In this document: one piece after another, positions 10,201 to 17,764 of the stretch | Layout: every line of letters starts with the position of its first letter | Position numbering within the stretch: the first letter of the stretch is position 1 | Source: UMGS902 sp045538895 | Lineage (GTDB): Bacteria; Bacillota; Clostridia; Oscillospirales; CAG-272 | Direction: 5' to 3' | NCBI GenBank assembly: GCA_045538895.1 | Contig: JAZQEH010000089.1 | Coordinates: 1 to 64,000 of the forward strand | DNA length: 64,000 nucleotides | Made by a program: the position numbers and the translations under genes | The notes under the pieces: generated by a model | What the model was told of the DNA's origin: nothing | The model's input: only the letters and a program-made list of their open reading frames with translations | Databases searched by the model: none

Positions 10201-12584
10201 TTGCTCCTGAAGCAACTATTACCGCAGATACGTTTAGCGGTAGCGTTGCGCTCAGCATAAACGGTGTTCCGCAGGCAAGAGATTATATTTCGGCTACATC
10301 GTATGAAGGCGCATCGGTAGCCTATACCGCACAGGACACTGAAAAATTCGTTTCTAATGCAGGCAAGTTCTCTGTTTCTTCCGAAGGTTACTTTGAAAAG
10401 ACAAAGGTTATTTTCAAGCATCTCAAGGGTGTAGAAATCTATCCGAGAGCAGGTCTTGTTACCAGCGGCGACAGAATGCCTGCAGACGAAAAGTATGACG
10501 AAAGCACAGTATTCTATCTCACTCCCGGACTTTATAACTACGCAGTATATCATTCGGCTGAAGACTACAAGCGTAAGTATATCTACATCACGGGTAAGGA
10601 AGAGGAGATAGTTCTCGACTTTACAAATTACACTCCTTTGGTTGGAGAGGGCTATGAAGCGGCACACTTCACCGAAAATACCGAAGAGATTTACGAAAAG
10701 TATTACAATACCGATTCTCTCGTAGGTTACAAGACCCCCGACACACCGTATTTTGCAAACAACCGCATAGGCAAGCGTCTCTTTACTTCTAACGAAGAGG
10801 CAAATGCATTTATTGCGGCAAAGGTTGCTTCTTGCAGCTATGCATATTCGTTTGATCTCTTCACATCTATCGGCGGCACAACCATTCCCGTTGTTGTGTT
10901 TACAAAGGATAATATTCCCGAAAACGCTACACTTGAAGACGTTGCAAGAATTGTAAACAGTAAAGATGGCAGAGATATTTTGATGGTTACCGCCATCGTT
11001 CACGGTAACGAGCCTTCCGGTGGTGAGGGTGCACTTGCATATATCAGCGAAATGTGCGGCGAGTACGGTGAAAGCTTCCTTACGGATAACGTAGGTGCGG
11101 TAATCGTTATCCCACGAGTTAATCCTGACGGTTGCGAAGCCTTCACACGCAATTCTCCGAATGCTACGGGTGAATCAAATCTCAACCGCGACTATATGAT
11201 GCTTTCCAGTCCCGAAATAAGCGCAGTAGTAAAAGTAATTGATGCATTTGCACCTACCGTTGCTATCGACTGTCATGAAGCACCTCTTGATCCTCAGTGG
11301 GGAGAAAGCTTTACTCTCACCGATATTTATGATGCAGGTCTTGTGACCTCGGCAACTCTTAACACGAGCCTTGTGGATAGCGAAGCCGTCCTTCGCGGTG
11401 ATTATGCAAACAGAGGTATGAGCACGGTAGAGTTTATCACCGAGGCGATGACGAACATTGAAAAAACAGGACTTCGTACTTATTATTACAATTCTACAGG
11501 TACTGCTCCTGCTACGTTTACGGGGTATTCTAACACAAAGGGCACTCTCGGAATAACGCTTGAGGTTCCTGGTATTAACGCGGGCGACGCGGTTTATGCA
11601 AGACGTGTATTTGCTCAGGTTACTTCGATAAAAGAGATTTTCGAACTTGCAAAAGAGTCTAATGGCGCATATGCTAAGATGATTCGCGATTCGAGAGAAG
11701 AAACTGCACTTTCAGCACAGAAATTTGGTGTGGATACACCCATTGTGCTCGAAACTGCTTATTCTCGTCATGACAGCGCAACTCCTCGTTGGAGCAATCC
11801 TTTGCTTGCGGCTGATGGCACTATGAGAAATGCTGATAATATTACAAAGTATTATTATCAGGATATTGCGGTCAAGTACCGTTCTCGTCCTACCGCTTAT
11901 GTAGTAAAAGCGGATCTTGCAGGCATCGATAACGTTTTGTCCTTGTTTGATAAGCACGGTATCAACTACTATAAACTTGAAAGCGGAGCAACACTTACTC
12001 TCAAGCAGTATAGCGGAGATTCTACGGCGGCAAAACTTTCTGCGGCTGCAGATGTAACATTTGAAAATGGAGCGTATATTGTTCCCGTTGACGGTTACAA
12101 AGCATATGTTACGGCAATTCTCTTCGAGCCCGAATATCCGGATAGCGGAGAAAACAAAGTAACATTTGCACAGATGGGATATCTCACCGCAAGTGATATT
12201 TACCGCTCCGAAGAAAGCTTTATCGCAGCAAAACTTGGTCTTTCAGGAACATATATCGAACTTGCAACAAACGGCAAGATGCTTGCAAATGCAGTTGTTG
12301 ACGGCGAGACATACGAAAATGTTGATGTTGAGGGTGATAATGCATATGTTGTAAGAGCAGATGATACCATTACTCTTAATTTTACTGACGGTACAAGCGA
12401 AACCTACTATTACAGTGATATACCGGGTGATATTGACGGTGACAGAAACGTTACCATTGCAGATGCACTTACACTTATCCGTGCGATTGTCAATGACGAA
12501 ACTATCGAAAACGGCGATGTTAACGGCGACGGTAAAGTAGGCCTTGCTGATACAATCCGTATTTTGAAATTGATTACACAGTGA
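4227..12584 (+). CDS. Giant secreted multidomain protein: beta-helix repeats, SGNH esterase, M14 carboxypeptidase, dockerin
   Basis: 2785 residues. AGGAGG precedes the ATG, and a signal peptide ends near residue 23 (SAFA-AD). At least six beta-helix-type modules each open with a YVDGTG-like phrase, near residues 26, 296, 533, 1072, 1328 and 1562. They are rich in NGGT/GGTF turns. An SGNH/GDSL hydrolase is inserted at ~857-1060: block I GDS with Ser864, GTND 938-941, and DNLHP with Asp1037 and His1040. An M14 zinc carboxypeptidase domain spans ~2190-2480: HGNE with His2259 and Glu2262, His2350 in CHE, and catalytic Glu2446 in LEVPG. The last ~53 residues are a type I dockerin. The combination suggests de-esterification plus peptide trimming of a glycoprotein, mucin or cell-wall substrate at the surface; that role is inferred. 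Confidence 0.88.
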   Translation: MNKKFLFFIMAALCIILSISAFAADTVYVDGAGTAENCYATLADAVSAVDNGGTVVLTVDFTSTATVNLAAKDITITSQNNAVFKLKHALKLGGNTTFKNIKIDNARTATNYLYCCGNDLTVCEDATLTNSGGKTLLIFAGGNSKTACDLNNTITVKSGAWGNVYLGGYYATDVCSGNVTLNVYGSGTSIGTLKLGNYNNVDMDVNATVNFFDGTLSNITQTTDAAKYKYTVNLFGGTATKISVPVNVDLTNGGTVTISDENGQTVTTTAADGYEVVKSGTTYSVQKVETVAPTTVYVDGTGATAGTYTTFEDAFTALSSEGGTVIVCGDTQLGTTSKGVNLGNYNDFTGKVTITSENGAKLIFARSMTLNTDIEFKNIHIHCIIPSNLTANNNILARGNKFIVCEDVTMTKDEDAIYPTVVGGYTSATTYDSYIVIKSGAWQNIYGGGFSNTFAGNSYVEVSNTTVVGTISTGNRAGTFSGNGTLVIDLRGDKTVSATSFSENPTILVDEGYEAVLSNGTYLQREPIVADVIYVDGTGNTEGAYTSLAEAIVAYTGGEIVVCGDTTVSGELFVPEKEKDIVISSKNGAVLTLSANVSFAKNTNDTSVTFNLPVKANDAKIFGGFRNVTFTENFSVDGKLDFFGGVDTSALTENADAITEKEYTVTVNGGTFENFALGSYRYEYKHMVGSIAAPVTLNVNGGTFNSSFSVSGMAIIADNVTLNITGGTFNCPIYVRGGMGTVNTNGVKASQTVNSDRKYYAIDGDIAVNISGGTFNGGLIGAYEEQTAYTQVIRGAYTVSIIGGTFAEGTVFDATQVKAYANSDKKATITYPDTYNFSVVRFDNVNGSAVTYDEPIRIAYIGDSITEGYVSKDRLTDSYPAVIDKLAAEKGTVDLVSSNYGISASGILTSASYRFTDYLGYSLILEETDADYIVIAIGTNDSPAGGTTGALNTFAENYSNLVGEVGAIPTTKKVFVTNALVRDNENSGQIRVTSVVRPLQERMAKEFAAKDANKYVFVDLYRLTLPYAAEDKLLSSDNLHPNTAGYATMANVLYGVIFEGNDATPDTYYSNDVYVSTSGKPFASGTKDDPISRLDIAFSMLPAGEEATVHIIGKVAFAESLYTPITPSKLTIVGEGSGAILENGSASFKLGSDIKFDNITLATADSTEFYGCYYDVEMTDTVSLTGDWSFFAGHNIYAEGATNAAHDTVASASSDEDCTIILKANGTFTNFALGNRRCVGKAPFGTYSGNLTAYIGDNITITGTEHVGIIGQNYLTGNITVEMPEELVLPEYAPTYTVTSPIVYDSTKNTGIVTVITYKSTPAIIPTTVYLDGTGATDGAYTDFKAAVSALKNGGTVIVCGDTQIGTTGSGGGVTLDAVSGKVKVVSENSAVLTIARSLSLSSEMEFDNIIINSISTSIGNIFCRGNKLTIGSGVTVTVGSGAVYPALFGGASSGTVNYDTCMEVYGGTWRAIYGANYGGTLTGNSTLVIGNAVCNGKLSAANFSGTFNGNATLTIDLRGGKTVSAGTYVSVPVFLVDEGYEAVLDGGVYSQRELAPAPKLAYVDGVGEAEGYYKDLASAVAALRNGGTVVVSGKVKVDSETTLLAGGKVLITSRYEDEDYTDTAVLELSSDIVLNTAVTFKDITLDKVSSSNVNIVAMGNELVIDEGVYCRNTLASNYIILVGGAKSGTFEGNSNITVKSGYFRNIYGGNTNGTFKGNSTVNFLGGYVDNMVTGGSFMGNFEGDAAVNVGGDAVFVGTDTAVGIIGGCCGSGSGQYTFVGDIHLNFYGSSRVNSSVYGTTRYSNVTTTGNVYITVKDDAYIYSNLYAGGYNGTLNGNTSVVIDSGWVGVNLSAGSRSGTVNGDTYLEVNGGQINYYFTNYHSSYSKTAGEYNVGGGGLTGSVNGNTTVVINGGDIYGNVYGGALSTGTVSGNSTVTLTGGSIMCGAYADGKTAGSVAGTKTLNIDLSKGGTLSLGLAADVNTFIGGGSLVLAPEATITADTFSGSVALSINGVPQARDYISATSYEGASVAYTAQDTEKFVSNAGKFSVSSEGYFEKTKVIFKHLKGVEIYPRAGLVTSGDRMPADEKYDESTVFYLTPGLYNYAVYHSAEDYKRKYIYITGKEEEIVLDFTNYTPLVGEGYEAAHFTENTEEIYEKYYNTDSLVGYKTPDTPYFANNRIGKRLFTSNEEANAFIAAKVASCSYAYSFDLFTSIGGTTIPVVVFTKDNIPENATLEDVARIVNSKDGRDILMVTAIVHGNEPSGGEGALAYISEMCGEYGESFLTDNVGAVIVIPRVNPDGCEAFTRNSPNATGESNLNRDYMMLSSPEISAVVKVIDAFAPTVAIDCHEAPLDPQWGESFTLTDIYDAGLVTSATLNTSLVDSEAVLRGDYANRGMSTVEFITEAMTNIEKTGLRTYYYNSTGTAPATFTGYSNTKGTLGITLEVPGINAGDAVYARRVFAQVTSIKEIFELAKESNGAYAKMIRDSREETALSAQKFGVDTPIVLETAYSRHDSATPRWSNPLLAADGTMRNADNITKYYYQDIAVKYRSRPTAYVVKADLAGIDNVLSLFDKHGINYYKLESGATLTLKQYSGDSTAAKLSAAADVTFENGAYIVPVDGYKAYVTAILFEPEYPDSGENKVTFAQMGYLTASDIYRSEESFIAAKLGLSGTYIELATNGKMLANAVVDGETYENVDVEGDNAYVVRADDTITLNFTDGTSETYYYSDIPGDIDGDRNVTIADALTLIRAIVNDETIENGDVNGDGKVGLADTIRILKLITQ

Positions 12585-12592
12585 ATTAAGTC

Positions 12593-12626
12593 AAAATAGC
12601 ACTTGCAGAAATGTAGGTGCTATTTT
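12593..12626 (+). terminator. Terminator of the giant gene
   Basis: AAAATAGCACTTGCA / TGTAGGTGCTATTTT with a GAAA loop, nine bases after the stop. It is the same hairpin as at 953-984 with two arm mismatches. Confidence 0.8.
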
Positions 12627-12671
12627 GTGTATATATTTTCACCGTATGCTGATAGTTGCTAACACAAAGCA

Positions 12672-12714
12672 AAGAACCGTATGGCAAGTAAATCTTGCTC
12701 ATACGGCTCTTTTG
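12672..12714. terminator. Second hairpin downstream of the giant gene
   Basis: AGAACCGTATG-GCAAG pairs with CTTGC-CATACGGCTCT and is followed by TTTT. It may reinforce termination or mark the left edge of the mobile element. Confidence 0.5.
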
Positions 12715-12755
12715 CTAAATTCACGTTTTCCGTGATAATCACTGAAATAAACAAA

Positions 12756-12788
12756 AACACCCACTACTCATTTTGAGCAGTGGGTGTT
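12756..12788 (-). terminator. Terminator of the recombinase operon
   Basis: A 15-bp stem AACACCCACTACTCA / TGAGCAGTGGGTGTT with a 3-nt loop sits just past the recombinase stop. On the minus strand it is followed by TTTTTGTTT. Confidence 0.8.
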
Positions 12789-12791
12789 CTG

Positions 12792-14369
12792 TTATACTCT
12801 CATTTCCGCACCGTCACGGAACACAAAAGTTATCGTCCTATCGCTGTTCACTATGGCTTTTTCAAGTGCTACTGTCCATATGGTATCATCGAACAGATCC
12901 AACTTTTCATCTGCATTTTTAAGCACGTAAATATAATCGTTGAACACATCCGCTTTGCGGAGTTTCACAAGCCGTTCTTCATCAAGTTCTGCAACTCTCA
13001 CCGATGCCTTATCGTATCGTGCTACCAAGGCATTGTATTTTTTGAGGTAGGCCTCCTGGTCTTGTGCTTGCGATGCGTTGCTATGAATGTACTTTCTCGA
13101 AAGTTCGGTTACCTCCTCAAGTTCTTGCATAAGAGCTTCTCGCTCGGCATCTATGGCTGTGCAATCTGCAAAGTAAGCTGCAGCGAGTTCGCAATTCGCA
13201 ATTATCTCCTCTCGCATATCGTATATAGAATTAAACGCAAGGATGAATTTTTCTTTTATAGCATCTTCTGTAAAATGCGGTGTAGTACATTTGTGTTCGC
13301 CCTTGAACTTGTCATTACATTGCCAAATGACACGTCGGTACTCGGGACTATTAGAATTCCATACCTTGGGGCCGAAGAACCCGCCGCAGTCTCCGCAAAC
13401 GAGCTTTGATGCAAGAATGCTCGAACTGCTGTATTTCTTTCCTTGATTTCTTCGCCGTGCTATTTCTCGTTGTACTTGTTCCCATTCATCCGGAGGTATA
13501 ATGGCTTCGTGGCTCGTTTCAATATAATACTGTGGTACTTCGCCGTTGTTTACTTTCAGTTTTTTGGTGAGAAAATCCACGGTGAATTTTTTCTGTAAAA
13601 GAGCAGCGCCTTTGTACTTTTCATTAGCGAGGATGCTTTGCACGGTGCTGACACTCCATTTTTCTTTATGTGCAGGTGTGGGGATACCGCTTGCGGTAAG
13701 TCCGCTTGCAATCATAAACGGTGTCTTGCCTTGCATGAATTCTTGGTAAATTCGGCGAATGATATGCGCTTCAGTTTCGTTGATTATCAAAGTTCCGTTT
13801 GGACCTTTATCGTAACCGAGGAAGTTGCTGTACGCAAGGCTGACCTTGCCATCCGATGCACTCTTTCGCTTACCCCATGTAACATTCTCGGAGATGGAAC
13901 GGCTCTCCTCTTGTGCGAGGCTTGACATTATGGTTATCAGCAGTTCGCCCTTACTGTCGAGTGTCCATATATTCTCTTTTTCAAAATAGACCTCGACACC
14001 CTTGTCTTTTAGTTTTCTAACGGTTGTTAAACTGTCTACGGTATTCCTCGCAAAGCGACTGACCGACTTTGTCACTATGAGGTCGATTTTGCCGTTTAAC
14101 GCATCCTCTATCATTCTGTTAAAGCCGTCACGCTTTTGGGTGTTCAAAGCGGAGATGCCTTCGTCTGTATAAACCTCTACAAACTCCCACTCAGGGCGAC
14201 TTTGAATATATGTAGTATAGTAGTCCACCTGTGCCGCATAGCTTGTAAACTGCTCATCGCTATCTGTGGAAACTCTGGCATACCCCGCAACCTTGCGTTT
14301 GGATGCGGAAGTTTTGGCTTCATTTGTGTGTATATTCTTCGATGCAGGTATCACGGTTACTTTTGGCAT
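12792..14369 (-). CDS. Large serine recombinase (second of tandem pair)
   Basis: 525 residues, ATG 14369, ribosome site GAAAGGGG. The N-terminal resolvase catalytic domain starts with GYARVST (nucleophile Ser34) and contains the conserved VTKSVSRFARN segment. A recombinase DNA-binding domain (~170-290; WSVSTVQSILANEKYKG) and a zinc beta-ribbon (CGDCGG ... WQCNDK ... HKC) follow. The C-terminal ~110 residues are a coiled-coil region that in the large serine family governs synapsis direction. It catalyses site-specific integration or excision. Its start overlaps the end of the upstream recombinase by 13 bases, so the two are translated together and may act as a heteromeric pair like CcrAB, although homology to Ccr was not tested. 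Confidence 0.92.
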   Translation of the reverse strand: MPKVTVIPASKNIHTNEAKTSASKRKVAGYARVSTDSDEQFTSYAAQVDYYTTYIQSRPEWEFVEVYTDEGISALNTQKRDGFNRMIEDALNGKIDLIVTKSVSRFARNTVDSLTTVRKLKDKGVEVYFEKENIWTLDSKGELLITIMSSLAQEESRSISENVTWGKRKSASDGKVSLAYSNFLGYDKGPNGTLIINETEAHIIRRIYQEFMQGKTPFMIASGLTASGIPTPAHKEKWSVSTVQSILANEKYKGAALLQKKFTVDFLTKKLKVNNGEVPQYYIETSHEAIIPPDEWEQVQREIARRRNQGKKYSSSSILASKLVCGDCGGFFGPKVWNSNSPEYRRVIWQCNDKFKGEHKCTTPHFTEDAIKEKFILAFNSIYDMREEIIANCELAAAYFADCTAIDAEREALMQELEEVTELSRKYIHSNASQAQDQEAYLKKYNALVARYDKASVRVAELDEERLVKLRKADVFNDYIYVLKNADEKLDLFDDTIWTVALEKAIVNSDRTITFVFRDGAEMRV

Positions 14370-15577
14370 TTATTTACCCCTTTCTTGAGCGTTTGCAGTG
14401 ATTTAACGGTTCTTTCTCCGCTTTTTAGTATAAATGTGAGCGTGTTATCTTCCTCGGCTCTTATTTCCGTTATTTCACCAATACCGCCTACCTCGTCTGC
14501 AAGTGCAAGCAAGGTATCTTCGGGAATCGCTTTTGATGCACACGCATCTTTGCCGTAGGTGTTGTATGTAGGGCATATCCATATAGGCTTTCCTCTTGCG
14601 GTTTTTCTGCGGTAGTGCTTACCGCATACAGTGCAAGTAACAAGCCCAGTAAACGGATAAGTTTTCTTCGGCTCGGATACGGTGAACTTCTCGCTTCGCT
14701 TTTTCATTTCTGTTTGTACCGAGTTATACGTACCTATATCAATAATTGCCTCATGGCTGTTATCTACATGGTACTTCGGCAGTTCACCGAGGTTCTTTGT
14801 CTTGCGTTTGGTAAGGTGATTATCTCGGTAGGTAATATGGAGCAAAAGGTTGCCAGTGTAGGCGTAGTTCCGCAAAATGTTTATAATACTGTTTTTGCAA
14901 AACGGCTTGCCGAACCGAGAGGTTATCCCCTCGGCGGTGAGTGCTTTCATAATACTCTCTGCACCCATACCCGAAAGGTAATCTCGGTATATGCGTTTTA
15001 CCACCTCGGCTTCATCGGGAATAACAACAAACTTGCCGTCCTCATATCTGTAACCGAACATCCTTGCACTCCACGGCATTCCGTTTTCAAAGTTTCGTTT
15101 CACTCGCCACTTTTGGTTTTCGCTTGCCGACAAACTTTCCTCTTGAGCATATGATGCAAGTATCGTAAGCATAAGTTCACCGTCCGCACTTGCGGAGTGG
15201 ATGTTCTGCTCCTCAAAGTAGACATCCACTCCGATGTTTTTAAGTTCTCGCACCGTTTCAAGCAATGTTACCGTGTTCCTTGCGAATCTCGATACCGATT
15301 TTGTAATGACCATATCTACCTTGCCGTTTTTGCAGTCTGCAATGAGCCTTTGAAAATTCTCACGCTCATCTTTCGTACCGCTCAAGGCTTCGTCCGCATA
15401 CACACCGACATATTCCCATGCGGTGTTGCTCTGTATCAGCTTTGCGTAGTAGCTTACCTGTGCCGAAAGCGAGTAAAGCATTGCTTCCTTACCCGAAGAA
15501 ACCCTTGCATAAGCGGCAACTCGTTTTCGCTTCGGTACCGCAGGTGCAAACTGCACTTGTGTGACTTTTCGTTCCAT
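14357..15577 (-). CDS. Large serine recombinase (first of tandem pair)
   Basis: 406 residues from ATG 15577, which has AAAGGAG upstream; the upstream in-frame start at 15607 lacks a site. The catalytic domain begins AAYARVSSGKE with Ser27. The same KSVSRFARN segment and recombinase domain follow (FCKNSIINILRNYAYTGN), then a zinc ribbon (CTVCGKHY ... CPTYN ... CASK). It ends soon after the zinc ribbon without the long coiled coil of its partner, so the two proteins are not simple duplicates. Role: strand exchange at attachment sites, probably together with the downstream recombinase. Confidence 0.9.
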   Translation of the reverse strand: MERKVTQVQFAPAVPKRKRVAAYARVSSGKEAMLYSLSAQVSYYAKLIQSNTAWEYVGVYADEALSGTKDERENFQRLIADCKNGKVDMVITKSVSRFARNTVTLLETVRELKNIGVDVYFEEQNIHSASADGELMLTILASYAQEESLSASENQKWRVKRNFENGMPWSARMFGYRYEDGKFVVIPDEAEVVKRIYRDYLSGMGAESIMKALTAEGITSRFGKPFCKNSIINILRNYAYTGNLLLHITYRDNHLTKRKTKNLGELPKYHVDNSHEAIIDIGTYNSVQTEMKKRSEKFTVSEPKKTYPFTGLVTCTVCGKHYRRKTARGKPIWICPTYNTYGKDACASKAIPEDTLLALADEVGGIGEITEIRAEEDNTLTFILKSGERTVKSLQTLKKGVNKCQK

Positions 15578-15635
15578 TTCTTTCTCCTTTGTATCAATTA
15601 AGGTCATTACATATTCGCTCTATGTGGGGTATATA

Positions 15636-15863
15636 TCAAGCGATTTCGGCAAATATACTGCACGAAGATAAGCCGTACTTTTTGGTAAGTATTCTGCACG
15701 TTTTCTTATACTCTTTTTCGGTAAATGTGCCGTTATCCAAAAGGCTTTTTACAAGTGCAAGCGATGTACGATACAGCATCATATTACACGGTGCATATTT
15801 ATCCTGCTTGTCTTGCTGCAATATAGCAGGCTCGGCAGCAGTACTTGCGATTTTTGTTGCCAT
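15636..15863 (-). CDS. Small SHOCT-like conserved protein
   Basis: 75 residues from ATG 15863, which has AAAGGAG 10 bases upstream; TTG 15872 is too close to that site. The C-terminal half (SLLDNGTFTEKEYKKTCRIL) resembles a SHOCT-type short helical motif. It overlaps the end of the HTH-zinc gene by 65 bases in another frame and lies 58 bases before the first recombinase. Small proteins of this type commonly accompany clostridial recombinase pairs and might be a recombination directionality or accessory factor; that is a guess. Confidence 0.6.
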   Translation of the reverse strand: MATKIASTAAEPAILQQDKQDKYAPCNMMLYRTSLALVKSLLDNGTFTEKEYKKTCRILTKKYGLSSCSIFAEIA

Positions 15864-16173
15864 AGCTTTCAAACTCCTTTACGCAATAGTTGCACTTGAG
15901 GTTGTAGTATGCCTTTCGGTTCACGCTGTCTTGATGGGTGTTCCACCAGAGCATTCGGCAAGAGTCCGAGCAAAACTTTTTCTCTCTGCCTTTCGGAATA
16001 TCCGTTATAACCTTACCGCATTGCTTGCAAAGCTTGGCATCGGGGCTTTTTGCATTCCGATGTATGTACGAACGCACGGTGCCGGCAGGCAAACCAAGCT
16101 TGGCTGCGATACTTGCGGAACTGCATCCCTCAAGCCTCATATTGTTGATTGCGATTTTTTGTTGTAGTTTCAT
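15799..16173 (-). CDS. HTH plus zinc-finger protein
   Basis: 124 residues from ATG 16173, with AAAGGAG upstream. An N-terminal helix-turn-helix like sigma-factor region 4 (IAAKLGLPAGTVRSYIHR) is followed by two cysteine clusters: CKQCG ... FCSDSC and CNYC ... YCCRAC. The form is a small DNA-binding regulator with treble-clef or zinc-ribbon fingers. It sits between the capsid gene and the recombinases of the same operon and probably regulates the element. The exact family is not known to me. Confidence 0.65.
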   Translation of the reverse strand: MKLQQKIAINNMRLEGCSSASIAAKLGLPAGTVRSYIHRNAKSPDAKLCKQCGKVITDIPKGREKKFCSDSCRMLWWNTHQDSVNRKAYYNLKCNYCVKEFESYGNKNRKYCCRACYIAARQAG

Positions 16174-16228
16174 GTGTTCTCCTTTGTTTTTGAGAGAGCG
16201 ACCCGAGAGCCGCCCTCCCACAGTAACA

Positions 16229-17242
16229 TTATTCTTCGTCGCCTTTGACCTTGAGGAGCTTGATCGCCTTTGGAAGAAGGAGTTTGGCATCTACTCTCTG
16301 GCTGGTGATAAATGCCACCTGTCCTCGCTCGGCATAACGCTCTACAAGACGTTTAATAACTCGCTTGCCGCGGTCGCCGATTATAAAGTAACGGAAGTCA
16401 CCGAACATTACCGGAATACTGCCCGGAGCGACATCGTCCATGGCATTGCATATGTAGACGGGATGTCCGAGCAATTTCATAGGATCTTCTTTGTTAAGCC
16501 CTTTACTCCAAATGCCATCTCCTCGATAGTGCACAATCTGTGATACTCTGGAATATGCGTCGTTAGACATTACCCACACTCCATGTTTGCGATGTCCCGC
16601 TGACACGGAATACTCCAAGTCCACAAGGTCATCTGCGGTGATTTTACCTTTCTCCGCAGTTACAACACCCACGGGTGCCTGATAAATAAGACCGAGCGGT
16701 TTGCCATTTCCGTCACCATGTACGAAAGCATCCTCTTCGGCGTCACCGATTCGCTCTGCGAATATATCCTCGATATATTTTTCAAGATTCACTCCGCCAT
16801 CCTCAAGCATTTCATCCGAAACTTTGATTGAAGTGCACAATTTGTATGCATCAATTTCCACCTTGCCGAACTCTGCGTCGCTGAATTTGTACGGTTCGTT
16901 CTCGGTTATCCAGGTGGCATTCTCGCTACCCATAGAGATAGGGATTATAAGCTTGTGCGTGGTAGGTATAGTTGTTGAAATTTTGCGGAGGATATTCTTC
17001 TTCGAAAGAGCCTTTACAAGACTTCTTTCATAAGTATCAGGCACAAGATATCCACCGCTGCCGTCACTGCCACTCTTAAGTGCATTATGCGGCATACCGG
17101 TATGCATCGTTTCCCAGAAAGCCGTAGCGTATTCTTCGGCAGCTTTACGTTCTTTGACAGTGATGTCACGCTTGATACCAAGTGCTTCGTCTTTCATGAT
17201 GCCGAGTCTTTTAAGATAATCATTAATGTTTTTAGTGTTCAT
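16229..17242 (-). CDS. Phage major capsid protein, HK97 family
   Basis: 337 residues, ATG 17242, with AAAGGAG upstream. After ~50 residues comes the usual start of the HK97 fold (GGYLVPDTYERSLVKAL). Further typical segments are the glycine-rich E-loop area, VHGDGNGKPLGLI, and a C-terminal FGDFRYFIIGDRGKRVIKRL. The N-terminal delta/scaffold region is short compared with the usual ~100 residues, and no prohead protease is encoded nearby. The frame is intact, so the protein is probably still under selection. No portal, terminase or tail genes accompany it. It could be a prophage remnant, a satellite's own small capsid, or a protein reused for another compartment. Confidence 0.9.
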   Translation of the reverse strand: MNTKNINDYLKRLGIMKDEALGIKRDITVKERKAAEEYATAFWETMHTGMPHNALKSGSDGSGGYLVPDTYERSLVKALSKKNILRKISTTIPTTHKLIIPISMGSENATWITENEPYKFSDAEFGKVEIDAYKLCTSIKVSDEMLEDGGVNLEKYIEDIFAERIGDAEEDAFVHGDGNGKPLGLIYQAPVGVVTAEKGKITADDLVDLEYSVSAGHRKHGVWVMSNDAYSRVSQIVHYRGDGIWSKGLNKEDPMKLLGHPVYICNAMDDVAPGSIPVMFGDFRYFIIGDRGKRVIKRLVERYAERGQVAFITSQRVDAKLLLPKAIKLLKVKGDEE

Positions 17243-17476
17243 AAAATTTCTCCTTTACTTTAGGGGTTAATACCCCGTTTGAATATTGAATTTTGTGCGT
17301 GAAAGCCGCCAACTGTTATGCATAGATAAGAGGCTGGAGATTGTATAGCCCTACCCCAAAAAAACTTTTGCCTATTCCCTCTAAAACTTATGCGAATTTG
17401 TGCGTATCTTTCCCTGGCCGTTTTCCATATATTTATCGCCGAAGATACACACCGCCCTAGGCTAGCAGTGATTGTA

Positions 17477-17764
17477 GTGACAGCTTTGTGACAGTAATCA
17501 CAGTGTACTGTCACAGCAAAAAAACTTTATACATCAAGGCTTCGCACGGTTTTTGTGACAGTTGTGACAGTTTTTTGAATTTCATTTTGGTTTTATATAA
17601 TCTTTATATCTCTTTCTTTACACATATAAAGTTTTCTAAAATCTCCATAGAAGTTATAAAAACTGTCACTTCTGTCACTGAACCTCGAAAAAGCTATGTG
17701 CCACAAGGGTTTTCGTAGTGACAGTTGTGGTTTGGAACTGTCACAGAACTGTCACTACTGTCAC
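17477..17764. repeat. Cluster of GTGACAG / CTGTCAC heptamers
   Basis: Plus-strand GTGACAG starts at 17477, 17488, 17555, 17564 and 17718. Inverted CTGTCAC starts at 17508, 17663, 17672, 17738, 17749 and 17758. A near-copy CTGTCAT is at 17786. Neighbouring copies are often 9 or 11 bases apart, about one helical turn. This is the form of iterons or a multi-site operator. Confidence 0.8.

Noticed and set aside
10128..11003. 291-codon minus-strand frame opposite the giant gene, and many similar long shadow frames
   Set aside because: They are reverse-complement shadows of strongly coding DNA, with cysteine-rich, low-quality translations and no ribosome sites.
16229..17242. Encapsulin instead of phage capsid
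   Set aside because: The sequence follows phage HK97 capsid segments and no cargo enzyme gene is adjacent; the neighbours are phage or mobile genes. Not fully excluded.
17260..17514. 84-codon minus-strand frame before the capsid gene
   Set aside because: The composition looks non-coding, it starts within the GTGACAG repeats and has no ribosome site; I treat it as control or relic sequence.
17477..17764. CRISPR array
   Set aside because: The repeated unit is only 7 bases, occurs in both orientations and has no uniform spacers. No other candidate array or cas1/cas2 gene was seen in the window.
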